Shown one piece after another: positions 8,888-16,128 of a DNA stretch of 64,000 bases. The notes beneath the pieces were generated by a model. The model had not been told where the DNA came from and did no database searches. It saw only the letters and a program-made list of their open reading frames with translations. The stretch lies in assembly GCA_913057775.1 (NCBI GenBank), contig CAJXOG010000004.1:62001-126000 (forward strand), given 5' to 3'. Position 1 is the stretch's first letter. Each line of letters starts with the position of its first letter. Source of the stretch: an uncultured Fodinibius sp. (GTDB lineage: Bacteria > Bacteroidota > Rhodothermia > Balneolales > Balneolaceae). The translations under genes were made by a program, and so were the position numbers.

Positions 8888-11581
8888 TTAAAAAGTGAAT
8901 GAAAGTTTAGAATAGACATAGCGCCCGTTAAATCCCATTGGTGAAGCTGTAGGATAAGGGAATATGCCAAGGAAATTGGAGTGGTCAGGCGTCAGATCCG
9001 GGTAGTTGTCCAGCAGATTTCGGGCTCCCACCGTGATGCGAGCATACCCTTCCACTATTTCGTAACTGGTTGACAAGTTAATAACCCATTCCTTGCTAAG
9101 TGTATAATCTTGGGCTGGATCTTGATCGGGTACGAGTACTTCTCCGTATCGCTTGCTCATCATGCTAAAACTGAAGGGCCCGTTATCGTAGGTTGCCTCC
9201 AGATTAAGCGTATTCTTGGGGCGTTCACGGGCAAGTTCCAATCGCGCTTCGCGACCAAAAATGCTTTCGCCAAAATCTTGACTAAGTTGTGTTGGAGTAG
9301 CGACACTACTTGCCAGACGATTTCGCGTACTGTTTAAGGCCCCTTTTAGATACAAGGTTCCATTTTCTCCTACCACGGTGCGGTAGGATGCTGTCAGGTC
9401 GATTCCCCAGGTTCGTGTATCAATGGCGTTAGAGAATACCTGAACACGCTGCGCTCCAAATTGAGAAACCAAGTTCTCAATTTCAGTACCCGCCAAGTTT
9501 CCTGATAAAATGATCCGATCTTCAATATCAATATGGAAAACATCAACGGTGAAGGTAAAAGCATTGGTAGGACTCACTGCGAGACCTCCACTCACGTTAA
9601 ACGACTTTTCCTCTTTTAGATCCGGAACACCAAGGGCATCGGCGACTTCACTTTCATTATTAAAGAGTCCAACTTCGAATGGCACATTATTAATAAAGGT
9701 TGTGGATACCTTTGAGAAATAACGTTGTGCGAGGTTAGGGGCTCTAAAACCGGTACTTACTGCGCCCCGGAAGATGAGCTCTTCTTGTGGTTGAAAGCGC
9801 ATAGCCAGCTTACCGTTGATGGTTTCTCCAAAATCGCTGTAGCTTTCGAATCGCCCGGCAACATTCATTAGAAACTTTTCGGTAATGTCAGCTTCCAAAT
9901 CCACATAGGTTGCAATATTTGATCGACTTTCATCCACTGCCTGACTTGGACGGAATCCAGGAAATACCTGTGCACCGGGAGCAGCTCGACCACCATTTTG
10001 ATTGGTTTTAACGGGCCCATCAATATAGGAGTTTTCTTCCCCTGCTGTGATTTCATACTGATCAATGCGATAGACAGCGCCCGCTGCAAAATTAAGAGGA
10101 CCTGCCAGACCTACATCAAATGTCCGATCGAGATCGAGCATGGCATGAGACTGCTGGAAACCAACCGTGCCGGCATAAAATTCTGTCTGATTCGAGCTTG
10201 GACCAAGCGTCACGTTAAGCGAGTTTGCAATATTGTACTCGAAATCATTACTGCCTGTTTGCAGGTTAAGGTCGTAATTCCATTCGCCCATCTGTCCGCG
10301 AAGTCCGAGAGAACCGGAGTAGTCATTGATTTTTATATCAAATTCCGGGAGAAATCCGATGGGATGAATTTGCGGCCAGTTCCTATCTCCCAAGGACCGG
10401 CGATAAAAACCTTGACCGAGGGCATCGCGATAACTGTATCCACCGAAGGCATATACCTCCATTGATTCATTGATCGGTACGGCGGAATTACCCCAAAGGT
10501 AATAATTATCTGATGCTCCGCTGCCCCAGTGGAAGTTGGGTTGGGAAACAGGATTATTCTTTTCAACAACCTCTTGCACACCGTCACCGTTCATGTCCAT
10601 TACAACATCACCATCGCCTGCTGTGATTTGATCGCGTGGACTTGCACCGGCGCGGTTTGTGGGATCCTGCAGTCGTAGCTCTCCAAATAGGTTGATATAT
10701 CCCTCCTCACCGATGGGTAATCCGTATGCAGCAGCTATATCTTGGGTAGTACCGTCATTGGAAAAATTATCGGTAGCATTACCGCCTACTTTATAACTGA
10801 GAGACAAGGGGACAGGTTCATCTTTAAGCTGGATATTAACAACTCCGGCAATAGCATCAGACCCGTATTGTGCGGCGGCACCATCACGCAAAACTTCCAT
10901 TTGTTGGACCGCGCTGGCCGGGATAGCATTCATATCAGTGGGACTTGATCCTTTTTGGATACCCGACCCCAGTCTGTTAACCAAGGCTGATTTGTGGCGT
11001 CTCTTTCCATTAATGAGTACCAGCGTGTGGTCGGGACTAAGTCCGCGCAATGTAAATGATCGTAACGCATCCATCCCGTCCGCTACGGTTTGTTGCGGAA
11101 AGTTAACCGAGGGTGCGACTTGTTCAAGCATTTGGCCCACTTCTGAGGTACCGGCTTTTTCCAGGTCGATGGCAGTATATACATCAACCGGTACAGCCAG
11201 TTCATCGGCAGCGGTATGACCTGCTCGAGAACCTACCGTTACGGTTACTCCCTCACCCATAACAGCCGTTTCTTGCATGGTAAAGTTGCGTGTAACGGTT
11301 TCTCCTGCAGAAAATGATATCTCTTCATCTATCTGCTGGTAACCCACAAAAGTAACTCTGACAGTATACGTTCCGGGATCAATATTTTCTATGGTGTAAC
11401 TACCATCTTCGTCTGCAGCTGTACCCTGAGAGCTTTCAACTAAGAAAATATTAGCTCCGGCAAGTCCTTCGCCGTTGCTATCCACTATAGTACCTTCTAA
11501 TGTGGCTGAGCTTTGCGCAAATAACACAAAGGGGAATAGCAATATTAGGAATAAAGAAAATAATCTAACTGTTGTTTTCAT
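8888..11581 (-). CDS. TonB-dependent receptor with N-terminal carboxypeptidase-like regulatory domain
   Basis: An 897-residue outer-membrane receptor for TonB-driven uptake of an unknown ligand. The order is a signal peptide (ending around LFAQ, residue 22), a CarboxypepD_reg-like beta domain (~25-110: TIVDSNGEGLAGANIFLV, GYQQIDEEISF), a plug with DALRSFTLRGLSPDHTLVLINGKRR and VLRDGAAAQYGSDAIAGVVNI (to about residue 260), and a 22-strand-type barrel. The barrel contains GAVSTGFRAPNLAQRYFS and ends in YVYSKLSFTF with a terminal phenylalanine. No SusD partner is adjacent, so it is not a classic Sus pair. The ligand cannot be read from sequence. A short dyad lies in its 5' leader. Confidence 0.92.
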   Translation of the reverse strand: MKTTVRLFSLFLILLFPFVLFAQSSATLEGTIVDSNGEGLAGANIFLVESSQGTAADEDGSYTIENIDPGTYTVRVTFVGYQQIDEEISFSAGETVTRNFTMQETAVMGEGVTVTVGSRAGHTAADELAVPVDVYTAIDLEKAGTSEVGQMLEQVAPSVNFPQQTVADGMDALRSFTLRGLSPDHTLVLINGKRRHKSALVNRLGSGIQKGSSPTDMNAIPASAVQQMEVLRDGAAAQYGSDAIAGVVNIQLKDEPVPLSLSYKVGGNATDNFSNDGTTQDIAAAYGLPIGEEGYINLFGELRLQDPTNRAGASPRDQITAGDGDVVMDMNGDGVQEVVEKNNPVSQPNFHWGSGASDNYYLWGNSAVPINESMEVYAFGGYSYRDALGQGFYRRSLGDRNWPQIHPIGFLPEFDIKINDYSGSLGLRGQMGEWNYDLNLQTGSNDFEYNIANSLNVTLGPSSNQTEFYAGTVGFQQSHAMLDLDRTFDVGLAGPLNFAAGAVYRIDQYEITAGEENSYIDGPVKTNQNGGRAAPGAQVFPGFRPSQAVDESRSNIATYVDLEADITEKFLMNVAGRFESYSDFGETINGKLAMRFQPQEELIFRGAVSTGFRAPNLAQRYFSKVSTTFINNVPFEVGLFNNESEVADALGVPDLKEEKSFNVSGGLAVSPTNAFTFTVDVFHIDIEDRIILSGNLAGTEIENLVSQFGAQRVQVFSNAIDTRTWGIDLTASYRTVVGENGTLYLKGALNSTRNRLASSVATPTQLSQDFGESIFGREARLELARERPKNTLNLEATYDNGPFSFSMMSKRYGEVLVPDQDPAQDYTLSKEWVINLSTSYEIVEGYARITVGARNLLDNYPDLTPDHSNFLGIFPYPTASPMGFNGRYVYSKLSFTF

Positions 11582-11926
11582 ATCTAATCTGTCCTCGTTC
11601 CTGTTTTTATTTGAGTTAGAGGAATTTTATACCTCTAAAACGATATAATAATTTTTTGCTAATATGTAAAATATTTTAATGTTAAACTGTTTATGTATCA
11701 ACATCATTCTTCTTTAAACCGTCTATATGTATTTGTTAAAGGTTTTTTATTGAATAATACTCACCCTCTAATTCATAGGTAGGATCACTTATCTTTTAAG
11801 TGAAGGAAATATTCTTCACTACGTTTTCTGATGAATGGTCTTTTTTCAGAAGAGATATAACCAATATCTGAGCTTCTTTAGAAATATCTTCGGAAGGGCT
11901 CTACTATGAATGGACTCTTGCAGATA
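11582..11926. other. 345-base non-coding gap upstream of the TonB receptor
   Basis: An AT-rich stretch between the receptor start and the kinase fragment. It contains the receptor's 5' leader with a 7-base dyad at 11616-11638. I found no convincing ORF, RNA gene or repeat family member. The part next to 11927 may be decayed kinase sequence, but the resemblance past the stop codon is too weak to claim. Confidence 0.5.
11616..11638. promoter_or_regulatory. Dyad in the leader of the TonB receptor gene
   Basis: TTAGAGG (11616-11622) and CCTCTAA (11632-11638) form a perfect 7-base dyad with a 9-base AT-rich centre, 35-57 bases upstream of the receptor start. It could be an operator or a leader hairpin. 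This is inference from symmetry alone. Confidence 0.35.
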
Positions 11927-12115
11927 CTAAAGTTCTTCCAGAAAATTCACTGCTTTGGCTTTACGAATAGAAGTTAGGAGGGTACTAACTTGCTTATAGA
12001 GTTTTCGGTCGTGCTCGCAGGCTTTTTTGATAAACTTTTCTTGTTCCTGTTGATCTGACAAAGTCAGTGCTTTATCCACAATTGATTCTATATTTTTCCA
12101 CCGTTGCTGATCCAT
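11927..12115 (-). pseudogene. N-terminal fragment of a Ser/Thr kinase paralogue (62 residues)
   Basis: A 62-residue frame that matches only the first ~60 residues of the large kinase at 18512-21076. Both begin MDQQRWK, continue with an I..IVD.AL.LS segment, and end NFLEEL or NFLEDL just where the kinase passes into its linker. The stop is clean and a purine-rich AAAGGAGA lies upstream, so it could still be translated. No kinase catalytic residues are present. It is either the stump of a deleted second kinase or a small stand-alone copy of the N-terminal module. It is divergent from the collagen-like lipoprotein gene. Confidence 0.6.
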
Positions 12116-12220
12116 AAAAAAGCAGAATATCTCCTTTCCCTTTTATTAGTACATGCGAAAGCCAAATGAAAAATGGGCCAAATAAATAGAGATAGGGCGC
12201 TATTTTTCAAATAGGATGGA

Positions 12221-12262
12221 TTTGTCACCATTTCGCTCACTGTTTCGCATGATGCTATGTAG
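12221..12262 (+). promoter_or_regulatory. Shared 42-base promoter-like element, copy 1
   Basis: The first of four 42-base blocks. It begins TTTGTCACCATTTCG and ends CTATGTAG, 33 bases before the start codon of the collagen-like lipoprotein. It is read as an ECF-type promoter with -35 TTGTCAC and -10 CGCAT 17 bases apart; the conserved CTATGTA would be at or near the transcription start. Confidence 0.7.
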
Positions 12263-12295
12263 CATTCATTAATTCCAAAAAAAGAAGCAAAAACT

Positions 12296-13165
12296 ATGCA
12301 ACGAATAACACGAATAGCGACGTTACTTTTAGTTTGTTCCATGACCATTTTTATGGCCTGTGAAGGTCCCTCTGGTTCAGAAGGTCCGCAGGGACCCGAA
12401 GGACCGCAGGGCCCCGTTGGACCGGCCGGTGAGGACGGCAGCATGATGTATTCCGGGCAGGGTGCCCCTGATGCTAGCATTGGCGAAAACGGTGATTATT
12501 ACCTGGATACAGATACCGGTGAATTGTATGGTCCCAAAGATGACAGCGGCTGGGGTAATCCTATCATAGTACTCCAAGGAGAAGATGGGGAAGACGGCAG
12601 TCAGATTCATGCTGGCAGTGGTGCCCCTGATGCTTCGTTAGGGGATCTGGGCGATTTTTACCTGGATCAAGCCAATTACGATATGTATGGCCCCAAAACA
12701 GAAAACGGTTGGGGAACTCCGATTAACCTGAAAGGGGCCGACGGTAATGCCAATGTAACGCGGTATATCTTTCCTGAGCATGATTTTAGCAGCAATTCTT
12801 CGGTAACACATAGTATTGGAGGGATAACAAATAATGAATTCCTAGAAAGTGCCTGGTTAGTTTATTTAGCTAATGACAGAGGTACAATTAATTCTACTTT
12901 TAGATACTATGCGGTTCCAACCGAAGGAGTGAATGATGGATCTTCTTATTCGGTCAGCTTTGGAAATGTTAACGACCGGCAAGCCTATTTCTACTTCACC
13001 TCGTCAGGATCACCTAAAACCACATATGAACGTATCGAGATTGTTCGTATTGAGGCTTCCAATACCGAAGATCAAACCAAGCAGAAATCAGGAGAAATTC
13101 TTCCCAGTGGACTAGATACCTCCGATTACAAAGCGGTAGCAGAATATTATGGCTTCTATCGATAA
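12296..13165 (+). CDS. Collagen-like lipoprotein with GAPD repeats
   Basis: A 289-residue lipoprotein. The signal peptide ends in a lipobox, FMAC (Cys22). A short collagen-type run of GPxG triplets follows (residues ~24-44), then two copies of a ~45-residue unit with GAPDASxGxxGDxYLD and MYGPK/LYGPK...GWGxP (about 54-98 and 102-146), then a GADGNANVTRY junction and a C-terminal beta-rich domain of about 140 residues that I do not recognise. The architecture suggests a surface-exposed fibre- or stalk-like protein. It has the shared promoter element upstream and a strong terminator downstream, so it is monocistronic. Its partner is unknown. Confidence 0.8.
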   Translation: MQRITRIATLLLVCSMTIFMACEGPSGSEGPQGPEGPQGPVGPAGEDGSMMYSGQGAPDASIGENGDYYLDTDTGELYGPKDDSGWGNPIIVLQGEDGEDGSQIHAGSGAPDASLGDLGDFYLDQANYDMYGPKTENGWGTPINLKGADGNANVTRYIFPEHDFSSNSSVTHSIGGITNNEFLESAWLVYLANDRGTINSTFRYYAVPTEGVNDGSSYSVSFGNVNDRQAYFYFTSSGSPKTTYERIEIVRIEASNTEDQTKQKSGEILPSGLDTSDYKAVAEYYGFYR

Positions 13166-13203
13166 CTAAAATCCGGAGAGAGTACTTTCATAGATAGCTT
13201 TAA

Positions 13204-13240
13204 AAAAATGGGCTCTGCTGAAAAGGCAGGGCCCATTTTT
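13204..13240. terminator. Rho-independent terminator after the collagen-like gene
   Basis: A near-perfect 16-base stem (13204-13219 and 13225-13240) with GGGCTCTGCT/GGCAGGGCCC core, a GAAAA loop, and flanking A- and T-runs. It separates the collagen-like gene from the next promoter element. Confidence 0.9.
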
Positions 13241-13284
13241 AGTTTCTTCATCTTTTCAAGGATTGACAAATTGTACAAAATTAA

Positions 13285-13326
13285 TTTGTCCTCATCCCGC
13301 CCGCCGTTACGCATGTTACTATGTAG
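13285..13326 (+). promoter_or_regulatory. Shared 42-base promoter-like element, copy 2
   Basis: Same length and layout as the other copies, beginning TTTGTCCTCATCCCG, with GTTACGCATG in the middle and CTATGTAG at the end, 31 bases before the ATG at 13358. It is the most divergent copy in the spacer but keeps the TTTGTC, GTTACGCAT and CTATGTA blocks. Confidence 0.7.
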
Positions 13327-13357
13327 AAGAAAAAGAATAGCAATAAACTATAGAATT

Positions 13358-14668
13358 ATGAGGCGCTTACTACAAATATCGACCCTGTTTATTGCACTGG
13401 GACTTCTAATATCGTGCGGAAGTGATAGTAGTACTACCGGTCCTGATTCGGAACCAGAGCCCACCACTGGATCCGTTGAAATTACGACCTCTACCAACGG
13501 TGATGACCAGGATGATGGTTATGAGGTTTTGGTTGACAGTACAACGCAGGGTATCGGGGCCAATGAAACTATAACAGTATCCAATCTGGATGAAGGGGAG
13601 TATGAAGTAGAGCTCTCTAATATTGCAGAAAACTGTGAGGTAGACCAGGAGAATCCACAAAATGTAACTGTTAAAGCTGGCAATACGGTGTCTACACAGT
13701 TTGAGATCGGGTGTCAGGCAAAAACAACTCCTCAGATTATTTTTGAAGGAGTGGGAGAAGAAGCTGAGAACATAGAAATTTATGCAACGGATTCTAATGG
13801 TTCGAATATTTTGAATTTGACCGAACATTCTGCAATGGATAAAAATCCCGTTTGGTCGCCTGATGGCAGCAAAATTGCTTTTGAATCTGACCGCTCAGGA
13901 CAGGTGACAGATATATATGTTATGGACGCAGACGGATCGAATCAGACACGGTTGACAAGCAGCGGTGCTGATGATTTTAGTCCGGCATGGTCACCGAATG
14001 GAGATAAGATCGCCTTTGTTTCGGAGCGGGATGGTACTGAAATTTATGTAATGAATGCAGATGGTACCAATCAGAACCGGTTAACAAATAATAATAGGCG
14101 AGATGATGAACCACTATGGTCGCCGGATGGCAGTCAAATCGCTTTTCGCACAAACCGCGATGGAAATGAAGAGATCTACGTGATGGATTCGAATGGTACC
14201 AATGAAGAGCGATTAACAAACTATGGTTTAGATGATTGCTGTGCGGATTGGTCGCCCAATGGAAATAAAATTGTTTACACTTCTTTTCGTGATGGCAGTC
14301 CCGGAGATTATGAAATCTATCGGATGGATACGGATGGATCTGATAAAATGAATCTCAGTGATCATACTGATCATGACCGTTCTCCAGTGTATTCTCCGGA
14401 TGGGACAAGAATTGCTTTTATTCCGGATAGAGATGGTCCCACGGAACTTTATGTAATGAACGAAGATGGGTCTAACCAGACGCGGTTGACAATGGACAGA
14501 ACAGTGTTGGGAGTTCCTGCGTGGTCGTCCAATGGCAATAAACTTATCTATGTGGGCCGCTATGAAAGTGACCGGTCCATTTTTGTTATAAATGAGGACG
14601 GCACAAATGAAACGGTGTTAACTGCTGAACTTGATTTGGCTGAGAAACCCGCTTGGCGTCCCAACTAA
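13358..14668 (+). CDS. Lipoprotein with PEGA-like domain and TolB-type beta-propeller (paralogue 1)
   Basis: A 436-residue lipoprotein. The frame is open further upstream, but that part runs through the terminator and promoter element, so the ATG at 13358 (MRRLLQ) is the start. It has a signal peptide with lipobox LISC (Cys22), an acidic/threonine linker, and a PEGA-like domain (~38-125: DDQDDGYEVLVD, GIGANETITVSNL, NPQNVTV). A TolB/PD40 propeller follows with about seven IY.MDADGSN..RLT / WSPDGSKIAF.SDRDG units. Such propellers usually bind proteins or peptidoglycan-associated partners. It is one of three paralogues in a row, each with its own promoter element. Confidence 0.85.
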   Translation: MRRLLQISTLFIALGLLISCGSDSSTTGPDSEPEPTTGSVEITTSTNGDDQDDGYEVLVDSTTQGIGANETITVSNLDEGEYEVELSNIAENCEVDQENPQNVTVKAGNTVSTQFEIGCQAKTTPQIIFEGVGEEAENIEIYATDSNGSNILNLTEHSAMDKNPVWSPDGSKIAFESDRSGQVTDIYVMDADGSNQTRLTSSGADDFSPAWSPNGDKIAFVSERDGTEIYVMNADGTNQNRLTNNNRRDDEPLWSPDGSQIAFRTNRDGNEEIYVMDSNGTNEERLTNYGLDDCCADWSPNGNKIVYTSFRDGSPGDYEIYRMDTDGSDKMNLSDHTDHDRSPVYSPDGTRIAFIPDRDGPTELYVMNEDGSNQTRLTMDRTVLGVPAWSSNGNKLIYVGRYESDRSIFVINEDGTNETVLTAELDLAEKPAWRPN

Positions 14669-14783
14669 TTTTCTTTTAGAGACAAGCTGGAATTTTTTAA
14701 AATGAGTGATATTAAAGTCTAGAAGAGTCTCATAATTTTTGCTCACAGCTGCATTATTCTGCTGTGGACTTGTGTAAATTGAA

Positions 14784-14825
14784 TTTGTCACCATTTCGTT
14801 AACTGTTACGCATGTTACTATGTAC
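14784..14825 (+). promoter_or_regulatory. Shared 42-base promoter-like element, copy 3
   Basis: Begins TTTGTCACCATTTCG, contains CTGTTACGCATGTTA and ends CTATGTAC, 31 bases before the ATG at 14857. From GTTACGCATG to CTATGTA it is identical to copy 2. Confidence 0.7.
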
Positions 14826-14856
14826 AAACCGGAATGAATAGTAAAAGCATAAAAAC

Positions 14857-16029
14857 ATGAGGCGCTTACTACAAATAACGACGCTGTTCATTGTAATAGG
14901 ACTACTAATATCTTGTGGAAGCGATAGTAATACCACCGGTCCTGATTCGGAACCAGAGCCCACCACCGGATCCGTTGAAATTACCACTTCTACCAGCGGC
15001 GATGATCAGGATGACGGTTATGAGATTTCGGTTGATGGTACAACGCAGGGTATCGGGGCCAATGAAACCGTAACAGTATCAGACCTGCAGGAAGGTAGCT
15101 ATGACGCTGAATTGACTGATATTTCCGAGAATTGTGTGGTGGATGGGGATAATCCGCGCAGTGTCGATATTACGGTGGGTGAGACGACCTCAACGTCCTT
15201 TAATATTACTTGCGAATCCGCAGCAAATGGGAAGATTGCCTTCATAAGCGATCGGGGTGAGAGCGAAGATATTTTTCTGATGGACGCCGATGGCTCATCG
15301 CCCACCAACCTAACCACGAACACGGATTATGATGGACTCGCAGCTATTTCCCACGACGGGAACCGAATTGCTTTTGTCAGTGATCGGAGTGGTTCTCATG
15401 GCTTATATGTGATGGATATTGACGGATCAAACGTGCAGCTAATTAAGTCCGGATTATCGAATGCTTACTTTGCGCCCAGCTGGTCGCCGGATGATTCCAA
15501 GCTGGCTTTTGTTGATGAATCAGGTGGGGATACAGAAATTTATACTATCGGCATCGACGGCAACAATGAACAACAGCTAACCAATAATAGTGCTGACGAT
15601 TATTACACGGATTGGTCTCCGGACGGTTCAAAAATTCTATACAACAGTGATACCGACGGTGATCAAGAGCTCTATACCGTAAATCCTGATGGATCTGACC
15701 GTCAGCGAGTAACAGAGAATTCCGATGCTGATTACGATGGGCGATGGTCGCCGGAGGGCTCGAAGATTGCCTTTGTCAGTGATCGGTCCGGGAACGATGA
15801 AATATATACCATAAATTCCGATGGGTCGGACGTCCAACAGGTAACAGACAATAGTGCTAGTGATATCGCCCCGACGTGGTCACCTGACGGAACCGAAATT
15901 GCCTTTAGAAGCAGGCGCGATGGTAATGGGGAAATATATAAGATGGCCGCTGATGGCAGCGGGTCGCCGGTCAACCTGACAGAGAACATCGCTTCCGATT
16001 CAAATCCTCACTGGAGAAAGGTAGAATAG
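14857..16029 (+). CDS. Lipoprotein with PEGA-like domain and TolB-type beta-propeller (paralogue 2)
   Basis: A 390-residue paralogue of the preceding gene. The first ~240 bases are very similar in DNA as well as protein: same MRRLLQI start, LISCGSDS lipobox, PDSEPEPTTGSVEITTST linker and PEGA-like domain. The propeller part is more divergent and has six units (for example EIYTINSDGSDVQQVT and WSPEGSKIAFVSDRSG). The protein ends directly after the last unit (NPHWRKVE). Expected location is the periplasm or the outer membrane. It has its own promoter element, so the three paralogues need not form one operon. Confidence 0.85.
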   Translation: MRRLLQITTLFIVIGLLISCGSDSNTTGPDSEPEPTTGSVEITTSTSGDDQDDGYEISVDGTTQGIGANETVTVSDLQEGSYDAELTDISENCVVDGDNPRSVDITVGETTSTSFNITCESAANGKIAFISDRGESEDIFLMDADGSSPTNLTTNTDYDGLAAISHDGNRIAFVSDRSGSHGLYVMDIDGSNVQLIKSGLSNAYFAPSWSPDDSKLAFVDESGGDTEIYTIGIDGNNEQQLTNNSADDYYTDWSPDGSKILYNSDTDGDQELYTVNPDGSDRQRVTENSDADYDGRWSPEGSKIAFVSDRSGNDEIYTINSDGSDVQQVTDNSASDIAPTWSPDGTEIAFRSRRDGNGEIYKMAADGSGSPVNLTENIASDSNPHWRKVE

Positions 16030-16056
16030 TATGTGCAATTAAGTAGTGGGTTTTTA

Positions 16057-16098
16057 TTTGTCACCATTTCGCTCGCCGTTACGCATCATACTATGTAG
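16057..16098 (+). promoter_or_regulatory. Shared 42-base promoter-like element, copy 4
   Basis: Begins TTTGTCACCATTTCG, contains GCCGTTACGCATCATA and ends CTATGTAG, 30 bases before the ATG at 16129. It begins only 27 bases after the preceding gene's stop. Confidence 0.7.
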
Positions 16099-16128
16099 AG
16101 ATTTTAAGACCAATCAAATCTTTAGATT

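Noticed and set aside
12088-12480. Minus-strand frame with GPxGPxG triplets that looks collagen-like
   Set aside because: It is the antisense of the real collagen-like lipoprotein; GGxCCx-type codons read as glycine-proline on both strands. It has no promoter or signal peptide and runs across the promoter element.
13208-13357. Upstream extension of the first propeller lipoprotein frame
   Set aside because: The extra 50 codons run through the terminator hairpin and the shared promoter block. The lipoprotein signal peptide begins at 13358.
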